Assembly: GCA_015844335.1 (NCBI GenBank)
Contig: JADLZL010006942.1
Span: 372,001 to 436,000 of the forward strand
Direction of reading: 5' to 3'
DNA: 64,000 nucleotides
Source of the DNA: Chrysopogon serrulatus
Taxonomy: Eukaryota; Streptophyta; Magnoliopsida; Poales; Poaceae
The notes beneath the pieces are model-generated. The model saw only the letters and a program-made list of their open reading frames with translations, made no database searches and was not told the origin of the DNA. Below are positions 1 through 11,397 of the stretch, piece after piece (position 1 is the first letter of the stretch; each line of letters begins with the position of its first letter). The translations under genes were made by a program, and so were the position numbers.

Positions 1-195
1 GTAGACCTTCACATGCAAAGTGTGTAGACAAGGGAGCCGAAAAGAATACTAGAGAAGAAGAAGTAGAAGCACCCTTACCAATAGATGACCCGCAAGAGTC
101 CGAATTAACACAAGACTTCCAAGATACTACTGTCCTACCATTCCCCTGAAGGAGGAGGAGTATCGCCACTGATGATCGGTTCAGTAAGTTTGTAG

Positions 196-851
196 AGATT
201 ATCTGAGAAATTATATGTCAACATTCCGTTGTTAGATGCTATGCAGGTACCCACATATGCAAAGTACCTTCGATCCATCCTCAACAACAAGGGACCACTA
301 CCCCTACCTGAAGTCATCAAGCTAACAGAGGCGTGCAAAGTGAGGCAATCCTACATTCTTCACCTATCAAGAAGAAGGATCCAGGATGTCCCACTATTGA
401 TTGCTCTATAGGCAACCAGATGTTCGAGAACGCCTTGTGTGATCTTGGAGCAAGCGTCAACGTCATGCCCAAGACGGTCTTCGACAAACTCAACTATTCG
501 CCGCTCACTCCAACAACAATGTGCTTGCAACTAGTCGACCAATCAGTCCGCTACCCCTGCAGGGGATAGAAAATATTCTCGTAAAAAATCCGTGACTTTT
601 TCGTTCTTGTAGATTTCGTGGTACTTGACATGCAGGAAGAGAGGAAGATACCTCTTATCCTTGGGCGACCATTCCTAAACACCGCAAATGTGACCATCAA
701 CGTTGGAGCTGGAGAAATTATATTCACCATTAACGGGCAAGAAGAGCGATTTGCATTCAGGCCAAGACCCGAGCAATGCAAGACTCTGAAGGATCAAGAA
801 GGGCAAGGTGCATCAACATCTCCGACCGCGGAGGTCAATCATAAAGATTAA
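196..851 (+). pseudogene. Retrotransposon gag C-terminus / aspartic protease remnant
   Basis: The first frame (about 196-411) carries a gag-type tail with the motif VPTYAKYLRSILNNK. Near 340-350 the reading shifts to a second frame (333-569) with a retropepsin-like active site DLGASVNVMP. After a stop at about 567 it resumes in a third frame (618-851) with the conserved LGRPFLNT segment, the flap/C-terminal part of plant Ty3/gypsy proteases. At least two frame breaks show it is non-functional. The usual DTGA active site is DLGA here, which is common in Athila/Tat-type proteases and so not itself a lesion. The gene continues upstream of the window. Confidence 0.8.
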
Positions 852-1715
852 TTTAACTAGAGAAGTCCAAGTCGGTGGACTTTAAAAACCCCGAACCTTC
901 GCCGGGAGGTAATTCGGTAGTTATTAGTAATTTAATTTCTCACATTAAATAACATATTTACCAATTGCATTATTAAAAAAAGAGAAATAAAAATAATCAT
1001 GCCATATATAAAATCTAAACCCCATGAAATTATGACTAACAGAGTGTAAATCCCCGTCAGTACAATTTACCATGGTGGCAGAAAATTATAAAAATACTAT
1101 CATTGTAATTCTAATTTTTCGTAGATTCATAAAAGTAATTTAGTTTTTTTCATTCTTGTGTCATTATACGGTATAAATACAGGAGACATGTGGGGCCCAC
1201 ACACATCACCTCACATCACCTCACACCCACCAATTATTCACCGCATCCAAAATTTCAATTATCACACTCATTCACATGCACTCACCTCCATCCATGTCTG
1301 CCACCGAAAGGAGTACCTAGGGAGTAGGGAATTGATCACATACATGCCAAAGAGGACACCAGAGAAATGAGAGCACCAGCAGGCAGCAGGTGGGGCCGGC
1401 CGGCCCCATCACCACGCCGGCCGGCGCCCCATCATCTCCTCTCTGCCTCCAACTTCTCACACCCCCTCACTCATTCACTCCAAGTCCAGAGAGCTCTGCT
1501 CCACGGCCAGTTACAACTACGATATTTCATTCTTCCAAATCACTCATTAATTAGCAAGAAAAGAGAAAAGAAAAGAGAGAGAAATCAATTTGCAAGATCA
1601 TCATCAGGACTCCCTCTTCTCTTCCTCTTTGATTTGCTAATCCTAATCACTTTTGTGTTCTTCATGTTCTTGTTGTTCTTGCCGTGTTCTTCGTGTTCTT
1701 CATTCTACAGGCAAG
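852..1715 (+). other. Retrotransposon internal spacer with TATA-like box and possible leader
   Basis: There is no coding potential. A TATA-like box (TATAAATA at 1172-1179) sits about 540 bases before the ATG of the second ORF. Between them is a pyrimidine-rich leader-like tract, ending in a good splice acceptor context (TTCTACAG at about 1703-1710) just before the ATG at 1716. The GGGGCCGGCCGGCCCC-type block near 1391-1410 resembles one inside the LTR near 4845-4885. This suggests that the second ORF was expressed from an internal promoter; that is inference. Confidence 0.4.
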
Positions 1716-3425
1716 ATGAATCGAAAAGTTGGAGGTGCACTCAGGAGCATCAAGAGGACACTCTCATTCCGCAGCACCCGAAGCCGTTCATCATCCCAAG
1801 TACCTTCAGTTTCTGGTTCCGGAATGGACGTTGATCCTCCATCACCTCCTGAGCAACATCAACCATCTTCCTCTTCTCCACAGGAAGAGAGGTATGAGTT
1901 AACAAACCTTAATCAAATTTTATTACCACTTAAACCTCAAATAGAAATATTCAATGTGGTAAAGACAAAAGAGTTTACTCATACTCCAACATTTGATGAC
2001 AATTTGCTCGTTGAAACCAGAATGGATTCCGAGTTTGAGCTTATTTTTAGAATGATTGGATGGGAAGATGCATGGGAAATCACTGAGCAGGGTAGCAAGT
2101 TACTCACATAGAATTTATTAGCTCCCTAGACTTTGATGATGATTATGTTCGGTTTAGAATGTTCAACAAGCCTTTTACTCTCACATGGAAAAATTTCAGT
2201 TTAGCACTAGGATTTTCTGAGCAGTGCATAGTGAATATAGCGGATGTTCTTGGAGATTTTAATAAAGATGATTTTTGAGAGAGCATCACTTTGCTAAGAA
2301 ACCCGAATAAACAAAAATATACCAATGAAGAAGTCCATAACCCAACACCGAGATTCATGCTAAAATGGCTAGCTTTTACTTTCTTTCCTAGAGAGGAATT
2401 AAATACCATTAGACAGGATGAGTTACATTTATTATACATCATGATTAAAAAGAGAAAAGCATCTCTGTGAAATTAATGTTGAGCTACTTTGGAAAACCGT
2501 ACCTCCTATGAGAAAATGCAGTATTTCATTCACATCTTGGATTACACGCCTAGCTACGAGGATTAGATTTATTGTCCAATGCTACACTCACTTTTTTTTA
2601 TTATTGGTGCCCAAAGAGTTATTGGATATGACTTTTTCTTTCGTGCTCACATGGTGAAACGCCGAAATAACAAGATAATCATGATCTACAAAAATTATCC
2701 AAATGAGTACGAGCTGCCTAACAGGGATTTGGGGATTTATTCTGTTGACAGTTTTACTTTTCCGAGACCGCTAACATTGGCGGTGTCCATCAAGACGCAT
2801 CGCAGAGTACCCGGGATTTGTGTACACTTTGGGGACCGACACAGCACCATCGGGACCAGCTCATTTCCATTACACTAACTTTGATGAACCGGTGCATATC
2901 ATGAGCCGCATCAGCCGTGGTCCACCCACTCAGGTTGGGAGGACCAACCCACTTATCATCAAGGAGATTCATCTACAGCCACAGGATGGGAAACATTCCC
3001 CACACAGGAGCCTGAAGATCAGGGACAAGATTATCAGAGAGGACGTGCATCATTCTCAGGCTTGGCGGGAACACGGAGTACACCAGCGGTGGACCGCACC
3101 CGTACCATGCACCACCAGCAAATAATTACATGCCGCCTCCCGAAAAGCATTTTAGCACTCCTATTAATGATTATCCTGCTATGTCTATATTTTTTTACTA
3201 ACCTCCAGCCGAGGGGCAAAAAGGCGACAAATGAGACCTTGCACCGACATGAGCAAAGTGGCAACACCAAGGTTGACAACAAGCTTCATCGGCGAGCACG
3301 ATGGCAAAGAAGGCGGACCAGCAGCGATTCGCAAGTTACATCATGGACAGCGGCACATACAAACCCGAGTGGAGTACCTAATAGACCGGTTGGGGTATCC
3401 ACCACCGCCTCCACCACATTATTGA
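1716..3425 (+). pseudogene. Athila-type 'ORF1'-like retrotransposon protein, broken
   Basis: From the ATG at 1716 a basic, Ser/Arg/Pro-rich N-terminus is followed by the FDDNLLVETRMDSEFEL... region. This is typical of the plant 'Arabidopsis retrotransposon ORF-1 / putative retrotransposon protein' family found downstream of gag-pol. The first open stretch stops at 2109-2111. Homologous coding sequence continues in other frames (about 2115-2275, 2285-2465, 2579-2878, 2879-3125 and 3231-3425, the last ending in a proline run). At least four frame breaks or stops are present. The family's function is unknown; an envelope- or capsid-like role has been proposed. The assignment rests on remembered family motifs, with no search run. 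Confidence 0.6.
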
Positions 3426-4589
3426 GTACGGTAACATGCAGCTTGGGGGGAGAGCCCCCCGCGAGGTGAGCATCATCCACCTTTGTATATATTTATCTTT
3501 TATTTCCAAAGTATTTATTTTCAGTATTCACTTTCCAAGTATTTATATTTGTCATTAGATTAGAGTAATTCTGGATTTACTTATATATATTCAAAAAAAA
3601 AAGAGAGCAATTAAAAATCTGCAATTACTTAGCATCCGAAATTAAAATCGTCTTTGAATTACATGAAGTTTATCTACCCCGAGAATTTATTCTCGAAACC
3701 CGATATCCGTGGGTAGCATAAAACTTATGATTCAGTCTAAGTAATTGACAGATATGATATAAAAAGGTTTGAGCTAGTATATGTTTCATTCTAAGTGATA
3801 GCTAAGCTCCAGATATTTTGTAAAGAATTAATTAATCAATCTGATAATTTATCCTCTTGATATGATTTGAGTAGATTACTGTTATGTGTTCATGATTGGA
3901 TCCACACGCACAAAAAGTTTTGCTCTCTAACAATTCTCTCTTAGAAGTCTAAAAGAGAGTGTGGGTTATAACAATTAAAAGATGCCATACCAAAGAAGTA
4001 TGAGCCCAAAAAAGATGCCATATCAAAAGGGTATGAGCCAAATCAAAAGAAAGAGAGTAAAACAATGGGTGCAAAGACACTCGCTTTGAGAGGAAAAAAT
4101 GGGTACAAAAAGTATCCATTTGGGAGATAGCCCACACTTCTCGAGAAAAGGCAGAGAAGAGAGAATGTTGCATAAGAGGTGGAAATAAAGTTTTCAATCA
4201 CTAGCACATTCAATCATGATGCATAGCTTGAGTAGTCCACTCCAATCTTGTTAGTAAATTCCTATGGTTTCCAAGATAATAATCCATACATGTTCAAAAT
4301 AAAAAGAGAAAACCTCTAGAGTAGTGCTTAAGCAAAGAATGAAATATATGCAAGTGCTTGCTTGATTATTCTATCTTTCAATCACCCAAGAGTTAGTTAA
4401 AAGTTTGATAAGCCCCACAGTTAAAAAAGGTATAAGGATAAGTTTGAAAGATAGATTAATGAATTATAAACGGAGAAGAATTTTAAATTCAATACTAAAG
4501 TACTTGTTGATATAACATGAGATACCCTGGAAGTATTATTTCAAGTCGACTTTGCTAAGGGACTAGCAAAGACTTAGCTTGGGGGTAAT
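3426..4589 (+). other. Retrotransposon 3' untranslated spacer and polypurine tract
   Basis: This AT-rich spacer has no ORF of note. A G-run hairpin-like block (CTTGGGGGGAGAGCCCCCC, 3441-3459) follows the ORF remnant. A second purine tract (AGCTTGGGGGTAAT at 4577-4590) directly abuts the LTR and fits the polypurine tract that primes plus-strand synthesis. Confidence 0.5.
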
Positions 4590-4628
4590 TGTTGACGGTC
4601 ACTAAGTCTAAATTTTATACCGTCAACA
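4590..4628. repeat. Perfect 10-bp inverted repeat at the LTR start
   Basis: TGTTGACGGT (4590-4599) and its exact reverse complement ACCGTCAACA (4619-4628) are separated by 19 bases. They would form a hairpin at the extreme LTR end. Confidence 0.85.
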
Positions 4629-6070
4629 ATGGCTCTTGAAGATGCAATAATAGATTGATAGAGGTTATATCTGACAAATTCCACGAGTTTTGTTGATTTG
4701 TGAAATTTCCAGGTGATTTTCCAGAAAAGGTTAAAAGAAGGATTTTAATGCAAATTTACCACGAAACTTAACCGCGACGCAACTACATCGCCAGATAGTT
4801 CAGGAAGACTCGAAGACACCGAAGAAGCGGGGCCCCGCGGCCGCTACCAGGTGGGGCCTGCCGGCCCCACCATGGGGCCGGTCGGCACCCTAGGGTTGCC
4901 GGCAGCGCCCCCCTTCCAGAATCTTCCTCCTGACGCCTAGGGTTTTCATCTCCACCGTTGGCTATGTCGGTTTGATCCTACGGGCGTGCACTCCACTTAG
5001 GGCTATAAAAGGAGGGGTAGACCCCCCTTCAACACACCAATTGATTCCTCCCCGCTTCATTCATCAAGAGTAGTCAGAAGTTAGGGTTTCCAGAGATTAG
5101 AAGTAGAGCTCTAGTTCTTCAAGTTCTTAGTTTAGTCGTCTAGCAAGATTCAAGTAGAGATCGGGCGCTCCGTTCGGGATTCTAGATCTGTCTTCTAGAA
5201 TTTGGTAATTTTATCTTGTATTTCATTATGACTTTGCTCTACTTTAGTATATTGCTACTTATTCAGTTCTTAGTTTATTCTAGTTGCACATTCGATATAG
5301 ATGTAGTTTATGATGATTATTGTTATATGATCGTAAAGCGCCTGATTCCATACTCGAGTGGGTCAGGTGGTGCGCATTATGTAGACGTGGTGTCTAGATA
5401 TATTGTGTACCTACGGAGGCACCCTGATGTGCCGGGTCGTGTGGTAGTCCGCGTAGGTGACAGCTGCGTTGGTTCCTCTGTAGTCCACCCCCCGTACGTA
5501 GGACTAGCCGAGCATAGTCGCGAAGGAGGTGACCTTTGTATCTCAATATCCTCATTAGTTGATGCTCCTTATGATGTCTTCTGATTTTATTGCACTATAG
5601 ATGAAAATGTGTAGCATGCGTAGGCTGTAGACTTTATATTAGCAATTACATAGGTTTCTTTATTTCTAACTGAATCTCTAGATTGCTTTACTACATTAGA
5701 GAGTCTCTATATTCTAGCTCTGGAATACTATGTATCTCAATTACTCATTTATTATTTATCGTTACTGTTGACTAGTTATTGCTAAGGCATTGGTGTAATA
5801 GGTTATGATGGGGTTTAAGCATTTATTATTCTTGGTCCTTGTAAGTTCATTACTCTTAATAAGTAGAATGCTGCTTTATCCTTTTGGCATAAAAATAAAT
5901 CAACGATACTCGGAATACTTCCTCTGGGTAAAATGCTACAACGGGAGAATTATCTGTGCGCTTGCGGATATATTCTATTTAGAGTCATTGCGTGTAGATT
6001 ATTTTTATCCTTGGTTTTTGGAATCATGTTAGGGATGACAACTTAACTTAAAGTGGTGTTAAAAATACCA
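4590..6070 (+). repeat. 3' LTR of the left Ty3/gypsy element
   Basis: The LTR starts TGTTGACGGT immediately after the purine tract. It contains a promoter-like TATA box (CTATAAAAGG near 5003-5012) and ends near TACCA at 6066-6070. That end is chosen because it gives a CA terminus in a conserved GGTGTTAAAAATACCA context; an alternative end is GATGACA at about 6040. The length is about 1.48 kb. The 5' partner is outside the window, so neither LTR identity nor target duplication can be checked. Confidence 0.65.
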
Positions 6071-6500
6071 ATGAGCGCGGAACGCGAAATTTTCTAAGTC
6101 CGGCGGGCGCGATTTCCTATTTGACGCCCGGCAAGCTGCCCAAATCCGCCGCCACCGCCCGCCGCACCGCCGCCACCGGGCCTCCCGCCCGGACCGCCGC
6201 GCAAGCACCACCTCCCGCGCCCCCCGGAAGCCAAGGCTGACGGAAGCGCCGCCGCCACCCGAAGCGCCACCGCCCGCGCCTCAAGCGCCGCCGCCTTACA
6301 CCGACGGGCGGTGGTGGCGCCGCCCGGTCCGGCCGCGCGGCGACCGCGACCGCCTCTCCGCGACGCGTTTTCTCCCGCCGGGACCGCCACCGCCTTCTCT
6401 CCGTGAGCGCCGCCGCCCTTTCTCCAAGGCTGCTGGGCGTGTCTGTGGGGCAGCAGGTGGGCCATGGTGGGCCCTATTAGGCTCGGCAAAGCCGCCTGGC
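6071..6500. other. GC-rich 5' region of the CACTA element
   Basis: Very GC-rich, CCGCC-dominated DNA lies before an AT-rich intron-like segment. Open frames here reflect low complexity and I do not call them genes. It probably represents the 5' untranslated or subterminal part of the CACTA transcription unit. Confidence 0.45.
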
Positions 6501-6514
6501 CTACTGGCGGGCTT

Positions 6515-7235
6515 TTTTGTTTTTTTGTTATTTAGTAATTAGTTTGTTAATTAGGGTTTTCTATTTATTGTTTATTAATTAGGGTTTGTAATTTAATGTT
6601 AGATAATTAGGTTTGTAAATTAGGGATTGTTAGTAATAATTAGTACCAATTTTTGTTAGGGTTTGTTAATTAATTGAATTAGTAATTAGAGGTTTGTGAA
6701 ATAATTAGTAATGTTTTTTGTTAGGGTTTGTTTTAGACATAGGTTTTTTTGTTAGGGTTTGTTAATTAATAATTAGTTTGTTAATTAGGGTTTTCTATTT
6801 AATGTTTATTAATTAGGATTTGTAATTTAATGTTAGATAATTAGGTTTGTAAATTAGTGATTGTTAGTAATAATTAGTACCAATTTTTGTTAGGGTTTGT
6901 TAATTAATAATTAGTTTGTTAATTAGGGTTTCCTATTTAATGTTTATTAATTCGGGTTTGTTAATTAATTGAATTAGTAATTAGAGGTTTGTGAAATAAT
7001 TAGTAATGTTTTTTGTTAGGGTTTGTTAATTAATAATCCCCTTGTTAATTAGGGTTTTCGATTTAATGTTTATTAATTAGGGTTTACAAATAAGTGTTAG
7101 CTAATTAGGGTTTATTAATAATAGTTAGTAATGTTTTAGTTAGGGTTTATTAATAATAGTTAGTAATATTGTTTGTTAGGGTTTGTTAATTAGTTACTAA
7201 TATTTGTAGTTAGGGTTTGTTAATAATAGGTTTGC
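6515..7235. repeat. AT-rich repeat array with TTAGGGTTTG-like words in a leader intron
   Basis: There are three to four degenerate direct copies of a unit containing TAATTAGTTTGTTAATTAGGG (starting near 6528, 6765, 6904 and 7025). Words of the type GTTAGGGTTTGTT, resembling plant telomere/telo-box sequence, recur many times. The tract ends at a splice acceptor (TTTCATGCAG, 7289-7298) right before the ATG at 7299. It is therefore most simply the 5'-UTR intron of the CACTA gene. Confidence 0.7.
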
Positions 7236-7298
7236 TAATTACGCTACGTAATTAGAGTATATACTTATATAACATGGTTATACTGGTATTTCATGCAG

Positions 7299-10200
7299 AT
7301 GAGTACTCCATCAAATGCTGAGCAGACCGATGCCCAGATAGGTACACCGGGATCTGACTCCTCTGAATCCGAACCTTATAGGAGCCCGAGCGTATGACCA
7401 CGTGAATCCCCTAGAGCTAAGAAGGCCCGTCTGGAGTTGGAACATGACCCTAATTACGAGCCTGAAGGTGATCCAGATGATGATGAGGTATATATGAAAG
7501 TAGAGTGTCTATACGAGATAATAATGCATGTGTATGTATGTACCTAATGCACAGGAAGTGTTGTCTCAAGTTGTTGCCGAAATGGAGGCAGAAGAACAAG
7601 ATGTTCAGAAGGACACGGCGCCTCAAACGACCGGGACATCCTCCGAGCCAAGAAGTAAAAAGAAAAAGAGTGATCGGGCACGAGGAGATAGAGGAAGGAA
7701 TAGATTTCCAGAAGAAGTTTATAGGATTACAGAGGTTAGTCCTAGCGGAGAGCCCTTAGCACCTCTAGAGGCGCTACCCAAATTTCGGGCCGCAATTGGA
7801 TTTTTAGTAAAGGAAGAATTTGATATCACCTGGAGTGATTGGAGTATGGTTGGACTTGATTGTGCACTAAGTTTATTTTCCCGGAGGGTGCAGAAGTGTT
7901 GGTCAAGGGTCATGTCATGAAGCAGTTAGTAATATCATTCCGGGGCTACAGGCACGATATGAATCAAAAGTGGCTGCAGAAGGGGCGGGACCTGACGAAG
8001 CGGTACCCTATCACAGCGGAACAGTGGGCACGTTTTCGCGTCCTGAATGACTCCGACGATTCCAAGGCTAAGAGCAGAGCCGCCTCTGAACTTGCGAAGA
8101 AGAACAAGTACCACCACCACCTTGGCACTGGTGGTTACAAGACCAAGATCCCTCAATGGAGGGCAGAAGACGAAGCAAAGAGGAGAGAGGGCCAGTTGGC
8201 ATTGACGGATGTAGTGCCTAAGAGAAGTGCGAATTGGCTTCGCGCTCGGAAGGCAAACACTGAGAGCGATGAGATCTCCTGTCCCGATGAGATCAAGCCA
8301 GTTGCTGAGAAGGTTTTGGAAGCAACAAACCTGGAGAAGACAGGTGCCTTCAAGTCACAGAGGGAGAGGGACAGCCTTACCCATGCTCTAGGTAACCATT
8401 TCTTTTCCCATTTTGTTAGAGTAAAATATAAATCGACACTGACATGAAATATCATGTTGTAGCTAACCCCGAGCATCCAGGACGTGTACGGGGCGTCTCA
8501 TCTAGAACCAGCTGGAAAGAAGGATTTGGTGAAGAGTGGAAAGGCATGTATAAGAAAAGAGAATGACATAAGGAGCATATAAAGGATTTCTTTGAGCAGC
8601 AGGCCACCAAAAAGTTTAGGGATTTGATGGAAGACTTCGTTAAAAATCCTGATCCTGAAGTGATAAAGCGGTTGGCGGGAGCAGTGTCTGCTCAACAGAT
8701 GTCATCACAAGCTCCATCGTATATGCAGCTTGTCCCAACTCAACCCATGGGTACCCAGGAGTTGGCCACACAATCTATGCCCTTTCCAAGCAGTATAGCG
8801 TCAACATCAAATCAGGACCATTATCCAGTTGACGATATTGATAAACCTTGGCCTTGCTCATTGCTAATTGGATATGGCCTTAGGAATCAGCATACAAAGC
8901 AAGTGGCCATAGGCAATGCTATCCCTGGACGTAGTTTCCATGGTGTCGAGATGCAAGATTCATACTGCAGGGTGGAAGTGTTGACGGTCGAGAGTGGATA
9001 TGAAGACGACTTCATCGACATCCCGACCTCTGAGGGTATAGAGAAGCTTGGACAAGCAATCAAGAACTTCATACAATGGACGAGACGGTACGTAAGGTTG
9101 ATTGATCCACCAATGGCACCCTCTCCACCAGTGCATCAAGTATCCCAAGAGGCCGAAACAAGTCAAAAACCACCATCGCCAATGCATGCTCCAGCATCCC
9201 CGTATATTTATGAGCCACCGTTGTCATCCCCAATACATGATCTGACATTCTCGCTGGATGAGCTCGAGGGGCCAGCCAAGAACATGCCTGAGCAGCAGAC
9301 TCCGCCAGCCAAGAAGGACACAACACCAGAGAAGGAGGTAGAGCAAACTCCCACGCCACCACCAAAGCAGAATGAACATGAGCAAACTCCCCCGCCACCA
9401 CCAAAGCAGAAGGAAGCTGAGCAAACTCCCCCCAAGCACCGGCCTCCAAGAAGGCAAACAAATTTCCAATTCCAAAATTGGTTTCTCCCTATGAGCCAAA
9501 AAAGGGGAAAAGCAGCAGGCACAGCTCTATTTCTAAAAGGACTTGGAAAGCAGCGGACGGCACGAGTCGTTGAGCTCGAACCGTCACAGAATAAGGAAGC
9601 CGCTGGCCAAGCAACAGAAGCCGTGCCACCAACAACGGAAGCCCCAAGTGGTGATGTACATGTCGAACAACCATCGAATACACCATTGACCCTAAAGGAT
9701 ATAAGAAAGCCAACGATTGATGATTATGTCAATGTCCCCAGTAACTATGTGCCCGAAAGGCCTATGCTGCAATGGACGGTGCTTGAAAAGGGTTCGTGGA
9801 CGATAAAAAGGTTTCATGACTGGTACATGAGAGCAGTGAATGCTCGCCTGCATGCACTTAGTGTTGATATACCAGCAGACGTGTTTGCTACTGGCAAGGA
9901 TAAAAGCAGGGCATTTGTTACCTTCGAGGATATGCACCTGCTGTTGAACTATTGACGGCTTGACGTCCAACTCATAACAATCTGGTGCCTGTAAGTATCA
10001 CTCATGCACACACATTGTTATTATTAATTATGGACTGTGAAACTCTAATATGCGGATGTTGTCTGTAGTTTGCAAGATCACGAGCAGAGGTCATTATCTG
10101 TAGGATCGATGGTCGGTTATCTGAGCCCAATCAGGTTACAAGAAAATATGCACAAATTTGTACTGACAAATGAAGATAGAGCCAAGATAGAGAAGGACAA

Positions 10201-11164
10201 ACCACCAGAAGCAGTTGCAGAAGCTATAAAAGAGTTGCAACAAAAATACGAGGATGATTATGCCCTCTATCTTGGTAGAGCAATGCTCAGATATAAGTAC
10301 AGGGATTTTATATTGGCACCCTACAACTTTGGGTAAGCGTGACCTCGTATACGTACTTCAAATTATCGTGTTAACCCTAAGTACATATGTCACTCACTCA
10401 TTTATTCATGCAGTGACCATTGGATTATTTTTTATATTTATCCATTCGAAGGGAAGGTGCTTGTCCTAGACTCCTTACATTATCCTCCCCAATCGTATCA
10501 ACCATTCTTGGTTCAATTAGAAAGGTGAGCCAACATGCAACCACATTCGTGCTTATATGAATTAGAGTTTCTAAATAACTTTAGTGTTTTATATTCGATA
10601 TCTACAGGGCATGGCGGTTTTATAAGAAACAAAAAGGACCGGTCGACGCCGCCCGCTCAGATCCTAGGGTGCCATTGACGATACAACACCATTATCCGGT
10701 AAGTTGTCCAAACACATATCATCATATAAATAATACACAAGGTATGACAATTTTAGAATAATCTGTTGCTCATTACATAGTGCCACAAGCAACCACCTGG
10801 GACGGTCTACTGTGGATACTATGTGTGTGAGTTCATAAGGCAGCGGGGACGATACGTCAGGGACAAAAATATGGTAAAAAAATATCTATGTATGAAGTTT
10901 TCTTATTAAAGTTGCAAATGTTAATATTGGACATGTGTCAATGATGCTTTTAAACTTTGTTTCCAGCCGAGAAGCAAAGGAAAGGACGTGCCCTTCACTC
11001 CAACGACTATGGAAAATATAGTAGCAGACTTGTGCGGTTTTATTATGAGAGAAATAATTCCAAGTGACGGATCATATTTTGATGAAGCCGCCGATTTAGC
11101 AAGTGAAAGATTTAGAGCGCTGACAGACCTAGCAGGTCTAAACTTGAAACGAAATGACATGTAA
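7299..11164 (+). pseudogene. CACTA transposon protein with DUF8039-like and Ulp1 (C48) protease domains, broken
   Basis: Eight exons can be placed by GT/AG borders and frame: 7299-7487, 7555-8391, 8463-9990, 10069-10332, 10414-10524, 10608-10698, 10781-10873 and 10967-11164. Exon 2 has a Transposase_24-like segment (VKGHVMKQLVISFRGYRHDM). Exon 3 has a DUF8039-like segment (PCSLLIGYGLRNQHTKQVA) and then a Pro/Gln/Lys-rich linker with tandem TPPPPPKQ repeats (about 9330-9450). Exons 5-7 form a Ulp1-like cysteine protease with His in DHWIIF, Asp in VLDSL and Cys in VYCGYYVCEF, preceded by an oxyanion-type Gln. Lesions are a TGA in exon 1 (about 7395), a frameshift near 7860, a frameshift near 8565 and a TGA at about 9953. 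The splice sites remain good. The fragment names come from remembered family motifs. Confidence 0.8.
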
Positions 11165-11397
11165 ACACTAAATGGTTGTGCGGATAACATGTAATGACGT
11201 GTATTATATGTAATTTTATGCTTGATGTTTGATTTCATTTGTACATATCTATAATATTTATATGTGTTATATGTATGATGCAATTTTATGGTTCATGTTT
11301 GCATATCTTAAATAAATACATATATAGATATATATATGTGACAATTATAGCACAGTGTGGAGGCAAATATTAAAATTAAAAAAAAATAATTACACAG

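Larger units (their letters stand above)
1..6070 (+). mobile_element. 3' part of a decayed Ty3/gypsy (Athila/Tat-like) LTR retrotransposon
   Basis: The element enters from the left edge. In order it shows a gag C-terminus and aspartic-protease remnant (about 196-851), a non-coding spacer with its own TATA-like box, a second large ORF remnant (1716-3425), more spacer, a purine-rich tract just before 4590, and a 3' LTR. No reverse transcriptase, RNase H or integrase lies between protease and second ORF. It is therefore either a non-autonomous derivative or has lost pol by deletion. The right border is inferred from the LTR end and is less certain than the left LTR border. The 5' LTR would lie outside the window. 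Confidence 0.8.

Noticed and set aside
5216..5584. 122-aa frame in the LTR
   Set aside because: Inside the LTR, downstream of its TATA box; no family resemblance, and LTR transcripts commonly show such chance frames.
6094..6489. Minus-strand 131-aa open frame
   Set aside because: Composition-driven Gly/Ala/Arg-rich frame in the GC-rich CACTA leader; no domain and no conserved neighbour.
6515..7235. Interstitial telomere block
   Set aside because: The TTAGGG-like words are not a regular heptamer array; they are embedded in longer AT-rich repeats that behave as an intron.
7299..11164. Reading the Ulp1-like gene as a host SUMO protease
   Set aside because: It sits inside a CACTA element with CACTA-type N-terminal domains and carries stops and frameshifts.
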